Origin: CAYORM01 sp964406375
GTDB taxonomy: Bacteria > Pseudomonadota > Alphaproteobacteria > DSM-16000 > Inquilinaceae
Direction of reading: 5' to 3'
NCBI GenBank assembly: GCA_964406375.1
Contig: CAYORM010000009.1
Location: forward strand, 1 to 64,000
Length of the DNA stretch: 64,000 nt
Numbering within the stretch: position 1 is the first letter of the stretch; each line of letters opens with the position of its first letter. Below the pieces are notes generated by a model, which saw only the letters and a program-made list of their open reading frames with translations, did no database searches and was not told where the DNA came from. The position numbers were made by a program, and so were the translations under genes. Below, in pieces: positions 33,055 to 42,162 of the stretch.

Positions 33055-34011
33055 TCAGCGCTCGGTCGGCGGCGCACCCAGCGCGAGGCGCGCCGCCTTC
33101 TCCGGCTCCATCTCCGCCTGGCGGGCATCGATGATGCCGCGACGGATGGCGCGGGTGCGCGTGAACAGCGCCTCGAGCAGGTCGCCCTCGCCGCGGCGGA
33201 TGGCCCGCTGCAGCCGCGTCAGATCCTCGGTGAACTGCTGCAGCACGTCGAGGACGGCTTCACGGTTGGTCAGGAACACGTCGCGCCACATCACCGGATC
33301 GGAGGCGGCGATGCGGGTGAAGTCGCGGAAGCCGCCGGCCGAGAACTTGATGACCTCGGCCTTGGCGTCCTCCTGCATGTCGGCCGCCGTGCCGACGATC
33401 GTATAGGCGATGAGGTGCGGGATGTGCGAGGTGATGGCCAGCACCCGGTCGTGATGGGCGGCGTCCATCCGCTCGACCATCATGCCCATGCCGCGCCACA
33501 GCGCCTCGATCCGGTCAACCGCCGCGGGGTCGGCCTCCGGCGGCGGCGTCAGGATGCACCAGCGGCCGACGAAGAGCTCGGCGAAGCCGGCCGCGGGGCC
33601 GGAGTGCTCGGTGCCGGCGATCGGGTGGGCCGGCACCAGATGGACCCCGGGCGGCAGATGCGGCCCGACATCCTGGACGACCGATCCCTTGACCGAGCCG
33701 ACATCGGACACGATGGCGCCGGGCGCGAGCCCCGGCGCCATCGCCGCCGCCACCTCGGCGAAGCTGCGCATCGGCGTGCAGATGATGACGGCATCGGCGC
33801 CGCGCACCGCGGCGGCCGGATCGGCCTCGATCCGGTCGGCGAGGCCGAGCTGCCCGGCATCGGCGCGGGTCTCCGCACGGCGCGAATACACGACGATCTC
33901 GCGGACGAGGCCGAAGCGCCGGCAGGCCCGGGCGATCGAGGAGCCGATCAGCCCGATGCCGATCAGCGCCAGCCTGTCGAAGACGGGGCCTGGTTCGCCC
34001 GCCTCGCTCAT
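33055..34011 (-). CDS. tyrA: prephenate/arogenate dehydrogenase
   Basis: 318 residues, tyrosine synthesis. The N-terminal Rossmann domain has LALIGIGLIGSSIARA (about residues 14-29), then ADAVIICTPM and DVGSVKGSVV. The substrate region carries VPAHPIAGTEHSGP with the catalytic His, and the helical C-terminal domain contains HDRVLAITSHIPHLIAYTI and KFSAGGFRDFTRIA. Whether it prefers prephenate or arogenate cannot be read. It is the last gene of an operon with hisC and chorismate mutase; the ATG overlaps the hisC stop as ATGA. HisC-type enzymes can transaminate aromatic keto acids, which makes this a tyrosine/phenylalanine unit. Confidence 0.92.
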   Translation of the reverse strand: MSEAGEPGPVFDRLALIGIGLIGSSIARACRRFGLVREIVVYSRRAETRADAGQLGLADRIEADPAAAVRGADAVIICTPMRSFAEVAAAMAPGLAPGAIVSDVGSVKGSVVQDVGPHLPPGVHLVPAHPIAGTEHSGPAAGFAELFVGRWCILTPPPEADPAAVDRIEALWRGMGMMVERMDAAHHDRVLAITSHIPHLIAYTIVGTAADMQEDAKAEVIKFSAGGFRDFTRIAASDPVMWRDVFLTNREAVLDVLQQFTEDLTRLQRAIRRGEGDLLEALFTRTRAIRRGIIDARQAEMEPEKAARLALGAPPTER

Positions 34012-35123
34012 CGCCCGAGATGCTCGGCGAGGGCGGCGATCAGCGCGCGCATCTCCGCCTCGGTGCCGATGGTGATCCGCAGGCAGTCCGGCAGGCCGTA
34101 GGCCCCCATCTGACGGACGAGGATGCCGCGCTCACGCAGCGCGAGCCGGGCTGCCTCGGCGTCGCGATCACCGAAGGACACGAGAAGGAAGTTGCCGGCC
34201 GTCGGGTTGTTCGCCTGCAGCCCGACGACGTCGAGACCGAGATCGGCGAGCGCCCGGGCCGTCCAGTCGCGCCAGACACGGTTATGGGCACGGCTGCGCT
34301 CGAGGAACGCCGTGTCGCCCAGTGCAGCGACGGCGGCGGCTTGCGCCGGCGCGCCGACATTGAAGGGGCCACGCATGCGGTTCAGCACGTCGACGATGCC
34401 CGGCGCGGCATAGGCCCAGCCGAGCCGCAGCCCGCCCATCCCGAAAATCTTCGAGAAGGTCCGCAGCATCACGACATTGGGGGCATCGGCGGCCAGCGCG
34501 GCGCCGGCCTCATAGGCCGGATCCTCGACATATTCGGCATAGGCCGCGTCGATGGCGAGGATCACCGTCTGCGGCAATCCGGCATGCAGCCGGGCGATCT
34601 CGGCGGCCGGCAGCAGCGCCCCGGTCGGGTTGTTCGGATTGGCGAGGAAGACAAGGCGCGTCCGCTCGGTCACGGCGGCGAGCAAGGCGTCGACATCGGT
34701 CCGACGATGGGTCTCGGGCGCAGCGACGGGAGTGGCCCCGGCCGTCTTCGCCGCGATCGGATACATGAGGAAGCCGTGGCGGCTGTAGAGCACCTCGTCG
34801 CCCGGACCGGCATAGGCGCGGGTCAACAGCGCGATCAGCTCGTCCGATCCGGCGCCACAGACGATCCGTGCCGGATCGAGGCCGAAGGTCTCGCCGAGGG
34901 CGGCACGCAGGGCCGTGGCGCCGCCATCGGGGTAGCGGTGGATGTCGGCGGCGGCCGCGCGGTAGGCCTCCATCGCCGCGGGGCTGGGGCCAAAGGCACC
35001 CTCATTGGAGGCGAGCCGGATCGGGCGGCCGAGCGTCGGATTCGCCGGCGCCTGCGATTCACCGCCGATATAGGGGTCGATGTCCATGATCCCCGGACGG
35101 GGCATCGGATGGGGCGCGCTCAC
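34008..35123 (-). CDS. hisC: histidinol-phosphate / aromatic aminotransferase
   Basis: 371 residues, fold-type I PLP aminotransferase. IRLASNEGAFGPSP near the N-terminus, NPNNPTG (about residue 170), the Asp/Tyr pair in IDAAYAEYV and the PLP Lys in RTFSKIFGMGGLRLGW are HisC hallmarks, as is the C-terminal LRITIGTEAEM. The GTG at 35123 is chosen: it lies 4 bp after the chorismate mutase stop with AGGAAGGG 8 nt upstream. In this operon it probably serves both histidinol-phosphate and prephenate/phenylpyruvate transamination, which is inference from context. The other his genes in the window are 20 kb away. Confidence 0.9.
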   Translation of the reverse strand: MSAPHPMPRPGIMDIDPYIGGESQAPANPTLGRPIRLASNEGAFGPSPAAMEAYRAAAADIHRYPDGGATALRAALGETFGLDPARIVCGAGSDELIALLTRAYAGPGDEVLYSRHGFLMYPIAAKTAGATPVAAPETHRRTDVDALLAAVTERTRLVFLANPNNPTGALLPAAEIARLHAGLPQTVILAIDAAYAEYVEDPAYEAGAALAADAPNVVMLRTFSKIFGMGGLRLGWAYAAPGIVDVLNRMRGPFNVGAPAQAAAVAALGDTAFLERSRAHNRVWRDWTARALADLGLDVVGLQANNPTAGNFLLVSFGDRDAEAARLALRERGILVRQMGAYGLPDCLRITIGTEAEMRALIAALAEHLGR

Positions 35124-35127
35124 CGGA

Positions 35128-36012
35128 TCAACCCTTCCTGGTGTCGAGCGACAGCGGGACGGCATAGCTGCCCACCGCGCGAAGCTGCCGGACCGTGTCG
35201 CCGAGTCCGCCGCGGAAGGCGGCGAGCTTGCGGTCGCCGGGTGCGACATGGCCGGCCACCTCGATCAGGATCGGCGGCCGCTCGGGGACCGGCAGGGCGC
35301 TGGTCCAGAAATGGATCGCCGGCAGTCCGGTCGCATCCGCGACCTGCTTCAGCCGCGAGCGGCTGACATCCTCGCCGAGTTCGACGACGAGAAAACTGCG
35401 GTCATCGCCCGTCGGCTCGGCATCGACATGTCCGACGACCAGCGCGGAGGGGCCTTCCCGCAGCCGCTCCGTCATCACGAAGGGCAGCCGGGCGACGATG
35501 CGCGGCGTGCGCGGATCATCCGAGGTCAATGCCCGCCACCAGGGATCGCGGTCGGCATCCTCGGGCCAGGGCAGCACCGCCATCGTCGCCTGACCGTCGA
35601 GGACGGTGCGCAGCGCGGTCAGCGGGTTGCCATGGGTGGTGATCGGGGTATGGCTGCCGAAATGATCGCGTGCCAGATCCCACAGATCAGTGTGCGATTC
35701 GTCGGGCAGGCAGACCGAGACGGCGAAATTCCCCTGCATGCGTGTCGAGCCGACGATCATCTCGCGCCACATGCGGGTCAGCTCGGGCAGGGGGAAATCG
35801 CCCCGGTGGCGGTCGGCGAGGCGGCGCAGGATCTTCGCCTCGCGTCCCGGGCGGACGAAGACGCGCTCGTCGCCGCCCTTCGCGGCGTGCTTGGCGCCTG
35901 CAATCTCGCGAACGATATCGGCGCGCTGGATGATCAGCTCATGGATCGCGTCGTCGATCTCGTCGATCCGCTGGCGGAGCGTCTCGATCGTCGGGGAAGG
36001 CGTGTCGGACAT
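35128..36012 (-). CDS. chorismate mutase with degenerate P-protein-like C-terminal region
   Basis: 294 residues from ATG 36012. The N-terminal AroQ chorismate mutase domain (about 8-95) has ETLRQRIDEIDDAIHELIIQR, with the active-site Arg and Lys residues in RADIVREIAGAKHA. The remaining 190 residues resemble prephenate dehydratase plus ACT of P-proteins: FAVSVCLPDES, a two-lobe core, ILIEVAGHV and the closing GSYAVPL. Where active dehydratases have Thr-Arg-Phe this protein reads DRSFLVV, so dehydratase activity is probably lost. The first gene of the CM-hisC-tyrA operon, it feeds prephenate to tyrA. The 134 bp between it and glpK hold nothing recognisable apart from promoter space. Confidence 0.85.
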   Translation of the reverse strand: MSDTPSPTIETLRQRIDEIDDAIHELIIQRADIVREIAGAKHAAKGGDERVFVRPGREAKILRRLADRHRGDFPLPELTRMWREMIVGSTRMQGNFAVSVCLPDESHTDLWDLARDHFGSHTPITTHGNPLTALRTVLDGQATMAVLPWPEDADRDPWWRALTSDDPRTPRIVARLPFVMTERLREGPSALVVGHVDAEPTGDDRSFLVVELGEDVSRSRLKQVADATGLPAIHFWTSALPVPERPPILIEVAGHVAPGDRKLAAFRGGLGDTVRQLRAVGSYAVPLSLDTRKG

Positions 36013-36146
36013 CCGGAGAGGCAACGGCAAGCGGGAAGGAGGCCGTCACCGGCCTGGGAGCGTCCGAGATGTAGAGCGGTGCCCGGGGGAACGCAAAGGA
36101 AACCGTTGCCTGCGGGCCGTGCGGCGCAAGGCCGGAGCGGCGCGCC

Positions 36147-37634
36147 TCAATCCACCCAGCCGAACGACTTGCTCACCGCCTTCTCCCAGGCGGCGAGCAG
36201 TCGGGCCCGATCGGCCGCCTCCATCGCCGGCTGCCAGCGCCGATCGGCCCGCCAGTTCCGGCGGATCTCCTCGGCGCCCCGCCACAGCCCGCAGGCCAGC
36301 CCGGCGGCATAGGCGGCCCCCAGCGCCGTGGTCTCCGTCACCTCCGGCCGGACGACCGGCCGGTCGAGGATGTCCGCCTGGAACTGCATCAGCAGGGCGT
36401 TGGCCGTCATCCCGCCATCGGCGCGCAGCTCGCGGATCGCGATCCGCGAATCATCCAGCATCGCCGCGAGCACGTCGCGCGTCTGATAGGCCGTCGCCTC
36501 CAGCACGGCGCGGGCCAGATGGGCCTTGGTCGCATAGCGGGTGAGCCCGGCGATGATGCCGCGCGCATCGGCCCGCCAATGCGGGGCGTAAAGGCCGGAG
36601 AAGGCCGGGACGACATAGACGTCGCCATTGTCCGGTACGCCCGCGGCCAGCGCCTCGATCTCCTCGCTCGCCGCGATGAGACCGAGATTGTCGCGCAGCC
36701 ATTGGACGAGGGCACCCGCGATCGCCACCGACCCTTCAAGCGCGTAATGGGCGGGCCCGTCACCGAATCGATAGGCGACGGTGGTGATCAGGCCGGCGGT
36801 TGAGGCGACGGGCACGGTGCCGGTGTTCATCAGAAGGAAGCAGCCGGTGCCGTAGGTGTTCTTCGCCTCGCCCGGCGCGAGACAGGCCTGTCCGACCAGC
36901 GCCGCCTGCTGGTCGCCGAGGATGCCGGCAATCGGCACGCCGGCCAGGGCGCCCGTCACCGCCTCGGCGACAACCCCACTCGACGGCCCGATGCGGGGCA
37001 GGCAGGCGGCGGGGATGCCGATCGTCTCGAGCTGTCCCGCATCCCAGTCGAGGGTGGCGAGATCCATCAGGAGGGTCCGGCTGGCATTGGTCGCGTCGGT
37101 CTGGTGCACCCCGCCGGAGAGATGCCACAGGAGCCAGGCGTCGACCGTGCCGAACAGCGCATCCCCGGCTTCAGCCTTTAGCCGCAGCTCGGGATCGGTG
37201 TCGAACAGCCAGCGCAGCTTCAGCCCGCTGAAATAGCTGGCGAGCGGCAGGCCGGTCCGCGCCCGGAACCGGTCCTGCCCGCCCTCGGCGGCGAAGGCCG
37301 CGACCAGCGGCTCGACACGGGTGTCCTGCCAGACGATGGCATTGGTGAGCGGCCGCCCGGTCCGGCGGTCCCATAGCAGCGTCGTCTCCCGCTGATTGGC
37401 GATACCGATGGCCGCGAGGTCGCGGGCCGAGAGCCCCGCCGCCTCCAGCGCCTCCGCGGCGACGGCCAGCGTGTTGCGCAGGATCTCCTCCGGATCGTGC
37501 TCGACCCAGCCGGGCCGCGGGCAGATCTGGCGATGCTCGCGTCGGGCCGCGCCGACGACACGTCCGTCGCGGTCGAAGATGATGAACCGCGTGCTGGTCG
37601 TGCCCTGATCGATGGTCCCAACGAGATCCGTCAC
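36147..37634 (-). CDS. glpK: glycerol kinase
   Basis: 495 residues, FGGY kinase converting glycerol to sn-glycerol 3-phosphate. GTIDQGTTSTRFIIFDRDG gives the phosphate 1 loop; glycerol-binding residues lie in ANQRETTLLWDR; WLLWHLSGG and the GDQQAALVGQ Asp follow. The FGGY signatures are YGTGCFLLMNTG and ALGAAYAAGLACG. The length and all motifs are standard. It stands alone on its strand here, with neither glpF nor glpD adjacent. The ATG at 37634 lies 22 bp from the secreted-protein gene upstream on the same strand. Confidence 0.95.
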   Translation of the reverse strand: MTDLVGTIDQGTTSTRFIIFDRDGRVVGAARREHRQICPRPGWVEHDPEEILRNTLAVAAEALEAAGLSARDLAAIGIANQRETTLLWDRRTGRPLTNAIVWQDTRVEPLVAAFAAEGGQDRFRARTGLPLASYFSGLKLRWLFDTDPELRLKAEAGDALFGTVDAWLLWHLSGGVHQTDATNASRTLLMDLATLDWDAGQLETIGIPAACLPRIGPSSGVVAEAVTGALAGVPIAGILGDQQAALVGQACLAPGEAKNTYGTGCFLLMNTGTVPVASTAGLITTVAYRFGDGPAHYALEGSVAIAGALVQWLRDNLGLIAASEEIEALAAGVPDNGDVYVVPAFSGLYAPHWRADARGIIAGLTRYATKAHLARAVLEATAYQTRDVLAAMLDDSRIAIRELRADGGMTANALLMQFQADILDRPVVRPEVTETTALGAAYAAGLACGLWRGAEEIRRNWRADRRWQPAMEAADRARLLAAWEKAVSKSFGWVD

Positions 37635-37656
37635 GCCGCCTCCGGCCGTCTCGACT

Positions 37657-38064
37657 TCAAGGCTGACGCAGGCGCGGCATGATCACCTCGACCGCGACCC
37701 GCAAGAACGCCGGCAGGAATACGTCGTCATAGGCCGGCCCGGTATAGGTCCGGAGATTGAGCTCCAACGGGTCCATTTCGGCGGTTCGGTAGGTGAGCGC
37801 GGCCTGCCAGCCGAGGACGGTGCCGTCGGACGCGGCGACCGGCTCGACGAACAGGAAGAAGCGGACATCGAAGGCCTCGCAATCGGTCCGCACGCCGGGG
37901 ATCTTCCCCAGTTCGGTCGCGATGCGTTCGAGCGTCGAGCGGTCGGTCGCGCCGGCATCGACGCAGAGGGTCTGCGCCGCGACGGGGCTGGCGATGAGGG
38001 CCATGAGGCCGGCGATGGGCAACGACAGGCGGAACGGCAAGGGCGTCTCCTCCATTGCTGCCAT
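37657..38064 (-). CDS. small secreted protein of unknown function
   Basis: 135 residues, not recognised. A signal peptide (about 1-30) ends ASPVAAQT. The mature part is about 105 residues with two Cys (TLCVDAG and RTDCEAF) that could form a disulfide. It has a mixed alpha/beta look: a helix around RSTLERIATELGKIPGV, strands FDVRFFLFVEPVA and GWQAALTYRT, then YTGPAYDDVFLPAFLRVAVEVIMPRL. Either ATG 38064 or 38055 may be the start. It is upstream of glpK on the same strand and divergent from the autotransporter gene. The periplasmic location is inferred from the signal peptide only. Confidence 0.6.
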   Translation of the reverse strand: MAAMEETPLPFRLSLPIAGLMALIASPVAAQTLCVDAGATDRSTLERIATELGKIPGVRTDCEAFDVRFFLFVEPVAASDGTVLGWQAALTYRTAEMDPLELNLRTYTGPAYDDVFLPAFLRVAVEVIMPRLRQP

Positions 38065-38149
38065 CGTCCGACCCTTCGTGGTCCGGCGCAAGATCATGGC
38101 GCCGCTGACAAAGCTCATGTAGGTAACCAGATGAGCGGGACGCTCCGGG

Positions 38150-41100
38150 ATGGATGTCGAGGAGATGATGGTGCGCTGCCGGGGCAGATCTCTGCTGCTG
38201 GCCGGTGTGTTCGGCGGGGCCGCGGCGGCTCTTCTGTCCAGCATCACGCCGGCGCAGGCGGAATGTGATCCGGGCTTCACCGAAGAGGCCGACACCGTCG
38301 CCTGCACCGGAAGCATCCCCGGTGACGTCGACGCGCTCGCCGGGGATGACGCGGTCGACTGGCAGGCGAGCCTGGACGACGGCAGCCTGTTCCTCGGGGC
38401 GGGCAACGACCAGGCGGTGCTGACCGACGGCACCATTTCCGGCGATGTCCGGGGCGGCGCAGGGGCCGACACGATTACCCTCAACGGCACCTCCGTCATC
38501 GGGACGGTCGGCGGCGATGAGGGCGACGACACACTTCTTCTTCTGTCGGGCAGCGCCGGGGCGGTCGATGGCGGCGACGGCGCCGACACCATCACGTTGG
38601 ACGGCGCGACGATCGGCGGCACGCTGGCCGGCGGCGGGTCCGCCGATGTGATCCTGCTCTCGCAAGGCGAAGCCGATATCGTCGACGGCGGCGAGGGAGA
38701 TGACGCGATCACCCTCGCCGGCGCGGTTATCGGCACACGCATAGCGGGCGGTACCGGCGCCGATGTCATCACGATTGCCGGCGGCACCATCATCGCCGCG
38801 GATGGCGGTGTCGATGGCGGCGAAGGTGACGACCGGATCGAGATGTCGGCCGGCGACATCGACGGCATCATCAGCGGCGGCGCCGGCAACGACGTGATCC
38901 TGCTGTCGGGCGGCGATGCGGGTGGCGTCGACGGCGGCGACGGCGATGACCGGATCGAACTCTTGGGCGCCACCGTCTCGGGCGTTCTGGCCGGTGGCAG
39001 GGGCAGCGACACGATCCTCCTGGTCAGCGGCTCAGCCCAGACGATCGAAGGCGGCGAGGATGCCGACACGATCCGCCTGACCGGCAGTACCGTCACGACC
39101 ATCGATGGCGGGGCGGGGGATGACGCGCTGGAGCTCGTCGCCGGCTCGGCCGACGGCATCCTGGGCGGCGAAGGCGACGACCGGATCAGCCTGGAGGGAT
39201 CGACCGTCGGCTCGATCGATGGCGGGGCCGGCGACGATACGCTGATCGCCACGCTCGGCCGCTCCGGCTCGATCGCCGGCGGCGACGGCGCCGATACGAT
39301 CCTGCTCGACGGTGCCGAGATCACCGGTGCGATCACCGGCGATGCCGGCGCGGACGTGATCACGCTGCGGGCCGGCACGGTGGCGACGGTCTCGGGCGGC
39401 GACGATGATGATGTGATCCTGCTCAGCGGCGCGATCGTCGATGGTGCGATCGACGGCGGCGAGGGCGACGACACGATCGAGATCGCCGACGGTGTCGCGA
39501 TCACCGTCATCGGCGGAAATGGGGCCGATACGCTCATCGTCTCTGGCGGGACCGTGCTCGAAGATCTCATGGCGGGCGGCGGCGATGATGTCATCACGCT
39601 GAGCGCCGGCACCGTCGACGGGACGGTGGACGCCGGCAGCGGTGATGACCGCGTCACCGTGTCGAACGGCTTCAACCTCCCGGCCGTCGCTGCCTTCGCG
39701 GGCGGCGAGGATACCGATGTGCTGCGGTTCGAGAGCATCGCCGGCAGCCTGTCCGTTCCGGTGACCGATTGGGAGCGGCTCGAGATTGGCGCTGGTGCCG
39801 ATATCGGCCTTGCCGGCGAGAGCTACAGCTTCGGCGTGAGCGACCTGTCGCCCTTCGATCCGTCGGCGCCGGGCATCGTGATCGAAGGCGGCGGGACGTT
39901 GCGGACGCTCGCGCCGGTGACGGCACTCATCGCCGATATCGGCCTGGCCGGCGCGCTCGACATGCGCGACGGCGGTGCGGGCGACCGCGTCCTGATCGAT
40001 GGCGACCTCGAGGCCGCGGGCGGCACGGTCGGCTTCGATGTCGGCAATGGCGTGACCGATCGGCTGCTCGTCACGGGGGACGCGGCAGGCGCGCTGACCC
40101 TCGCCGTCGAACCGGTCGACCGCGCCTTTGCGGCGCCGGGACGGGGGCCTGGTGACGGCGTCTCGCTGATCCAGGTGGCGGGCGACGCCTCGGCACTCGG
40201 CCCCCGGCTCGCCGGCGGCTATGTCGCGGGCGGACCCTTCCAGTACCGCCTCGCCACCTTCGATCCCGGCGACACGCTCGCGGATGGGCTCGACCCGCTG
40301 CTGGCCGATGTCGGTGCCACCACCTTCTGGGATGTCAGGCTGCAGAACAGCGCCGCGCTCGTGCCGCAGGCGGTCGGCTACCTCGCCCTTCCCGCCGGCC
40401 TTGCCGGGCTCGGTGAGGCGTCGCTCGACGCCTTCGGCCGGCGTGGTGCCGGGATGGGCGACCGCAACGCGCTCAGCTGGATCATCGTCGAAGGTGGGCA
40501 GGGCACGCGTGGCGGGCCGGAGGGCCGCGATGTCGACGAGACCCGCTGGCTCGCCCTCGCCGGGCTCGATCCCTTCCGTCGTGAGGACGAGGATGGCGAC
40601 GTCCATCGGGGCGGCCTTGCCATCCTGCACGTCCGATCGCGCCTCGATGTCGATGATGCCGGCGTCGACCTCGCCGGATGGGGTCTCGCCGCCGGCTACG
40701 GCTATGAGGGGCTTGACGGGCTGAGGCTGACGGCCGCGGCCGAAATCCTGCGCTGGGACGCAAGCGTTGAGACCGCGCAGCGCGGCGATGTCGGTGACAC
40801 GGGCGGCTGGGGCGTGGTGACCGGCTTCGACGCCGGCTGGCGGCTGCCGGTCGGGCCGGGCGTGACGGCGACCCCGCATGCCGGGATCCTGTGGCAGCAT
40901 CACCGGCTGGACAGCTTCGATGACACTGACGGGGTGTCGGTAGCCCCGCTGACGGTCGAGAGCCTCCGGCTCGCGGGCGGGCTGACCCTTCAGGCGGTCT
41001 GGCACGACACCACGGCCTGGGCCAAACTCGGCGTCTCGCACGAGCTGCGCGGGGATACGGAGGTGGAGTTGGGCGGCGTGCGTTTCGACGCGCCCGGCGG

Positions 41101-41248
41101 CGGCACCACCGGCACCCTGGCCGCCGGCGTTTCGGCGGCGCTCGACCATCGGACCGACCTCGTCCTCGATGTCGGGAGGCGTGTGGCGTTCGACGACGAA
41201 GGCGAGGATGGCTGGACGGCCAATGTCGGCCTTCGTCTGGCATTCTGA
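38150..41248 (+). CDS. large autotransporter with RTX-like Gly/Asp repeats
   Basis: Up to 1,032 residues. A signal peptide ends ITPAQA (about residue 37). The passenger (about 55-510) consists of some twenty tandem units built on GGxGDDxIxLxGxxV, in which DGGEGDD-type loops alternate with GGAGADV loops, as in Ca2+-binding RTX beta-rolls. A linker (about 510-760) with beta-helix character follows, then an autotransporter barrel (about 770-1032) from WLALAGLD to the terminal NVGLRLAF, ending in Phe. RTX repeats are normally type I secreted; carrying them on a type V barrel is unusual. Starts at ATG 38150, 38165 or 38168, or GTG 38171 behind GAGGAG, are all possible. No cleavage site is evident. 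Confidence 0.8.
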   Translation: MDVEEMMVRCRGRSLLLAGVFGGAAAALLSSITPAQAECDPGFTEEADTVACTGSIPGDVDALAGDDAVDWQASLDDGSLFLGAGNDQAVLTDGTISGDVRGGAGADTITLNGTSVIGTVGGDEGDDTLLLLSGSAGAVDGGDGADTITLDGATIGGTLAGGGSADVILLSQGEADIVDGGEGDDAITLAGAVIGTRIAGGTGADVITIAGGTIIAADGGVDGGEGDDRIEMSAGDIDGIISGGAGNDVILLSGGDAGGVDGGDGDDRIELLGATVSGVLAGGRGSDTILLVSGSAQTIEGGEDADTIRLTGSTVTTIDGGAGDDALELVAGSADGILGGEGDDRISLEGSTVGSIDGGAGDDTLIATLGRSGSIAGGDGADTILLDGAEITGAITGDAGADVITLRAGTVATVSGGDDDDVILLSGAIVDGAIDGGEGDDTIEIADGVAITVIGGNGADTLIVSGGTVLEDLMAGGGDDVITLSAGTVDGTVDAGSGDDRVTVSNGFNLPAVAAFAGGEDTDVLRFESIAGSLSVPVTDWERLEIGAGADIGLAGESYSFGVSDLSPFDPSAPGIVIEGGGTLRTLAPVTALIADIGLAGALDMRDGGAGDRVLIDGDLEAAGGTVGFDVGNGVTDRLLVTGDAAGALTLAVEPVDRAFAAPGRGPGDGVSLIQVAGDASALGPRLAGGYVAGGPFQYRLATFDPGDTLADGLDPLLADVGATTFWDVRLQNSAALVPQAVGYLALPAGLAGLGEASLDAFGRRGAGMGDRNALSWIIVEGGQGTRGGPEGRDVDETRWLALAGLDPFRREDEDGDVHRGGLAILHVRSRLDVDDAGVDLAGWGLAAGYGYEGLDGLRLTAAAEILRWDASVETAQRGDVGDTGGWGVVTGFDAGWRLPVGPGVTATPHAGILWQHHRLDSFDDTDGVSVAPLTVESLRLAGGLTLQAVWHDTTAWAKLGVSHELRGDTEVELGGVRFDAPGGGTTGTLAAGVSAALDHRTDLVLDVGRRVAFDDEGEDGWTANVGLRLAF

Positions 41249-41269
41249 CGGGGTGGTTCATTGAACGGC

Positions 41270-42055
41270 ATGATGACCAGCATCCGGCGCACGCGGTGCC
41301 GCTGTTCTGCGGCGCTGCTGCTGGCGCTCGCGCCGGCCACGCTCGCGACCGAGGCCGCGGCGGAGCCGTTCCTGCTGCTGCGCGGTGCGGTCGTGGTCGA
41401 TCACGATACGCGCTTCGAGGATGCCGGCGGCGGGTCGGGTGGTGCCGTGCCGTATTACGGTGCCGGTTACGCGACGGAGGCCGAGATCGCGGCCGGTGCG
41501 CATGTCGAAGCCGGCCTCGGCTGGGATTTCGGCCATGGGCTGCGCCTGTCCGCCAGCATCGGCTGGCTGCCGGAGCGGAGCATCAGCGGCACCAGCAATT
41601 TTCTCGATGGGACGAGTTACGCCGGCACACCGGAGAGGGTGACGGCCTCGGTCGAAAGCTGGACCGCCTTCGCGGATGCCGAGCTCGACCTCGTCTCGCT
41701 TGCCGGTTGGGAGGGATGGACGCTGCGGCCCTTCATCACCGCCGGGCTGGGCGTGGCGTGGAACCGGCTCGACCCGATGGTCTTCCGCTTCCCGGCGCTC
41801 GATCAGACGACGACGACCCCGGGCGGCGACCGGACGGCCTTCGCCTGGCGGGCCGGCGCCGGGCTGACGGTTCCGGTCGATGACCGGCTCGCGGTTGATT
41901 TCACTTGGCGTTACACCGATCTCGGCGTGGTGGGGACCGATGCCGGTGAGATCACCGTCGAGCGTCCCTCCGGCACCAGCCGGGTGACGGTCGGGAAGAC
42001 CGAGGCCGATCTCGCCTCCCACACCTTCGGCCTGACGCTGCGCTGGAGCTTCTGA
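41270..42055 (+). CDS. outer-membrane beta-barrel protein
   Basis: 261 residues, signal peptide ending TEAAAEP. The mature part alternates amphipathic strands: EPFLLLRGAVVVDHDTRFED, EIAAGAHVEAGLGWDF, LRLSASIGWLPER, RPFITAGLGVAWNRL, AFAWRAGAGLTVPV and LAVDFTWRYTDLG. It ends with the strand HTFGLTLRWSF, whose terminal Phe is the usual Bam-recognition residue. It begins 21 bp after the autotransporter gene and is probably cotranscribed. It may be an accessory barrel for the autotransporter or an independent surface protein. ATG 41270 or 41273; the upstream TTG has no better ribosome-binding site. Confidence 0.75.
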   Translation: MMTSIRRTRCRCSAALLLALAPATLATEAAAEPFLLLRGAVVVDHDTRFEDAGGGSGGAVPYYGAGYATEAEIAAGAHVEAGLGWDFGHGLRLSASIGWLPERSISGTSNFLDGTSYAGTPERVTASVESWTAFADAELDLVSLAGWEGWTLRPFITAGLGVAWNRLDPMVFRFPALDQTTTTPGGDRTAFAWRAGAGLTVPVDDRLAVDFTWRYTDLGVVGTDAGEITVERPSGTSRVTVGKTEADLASHTFGLTLRWSF

Positions 42056-42162
42056 CGGCACGCCCGCCGGGCCGTTGTCCCGCATGACGTTGCCGGGGCG
42101 CGACGCGGAAGCTAGAACCGGACCCGTCTCTTCGATGCCTCGGTCCTGGGGGAGGTTTCCCG

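Noticed and set aside
37657..41149. Two long leftward reading frames (ending at 37657 and 39032) across the autotransporter
   Set aside because: They are antisense shadows of the RTX repeat DNA. They show Ser/Pro or Gln/Arg/Asp low-complexity sequence. Only the last 135 codons of the first are kept as the small secreted protein.
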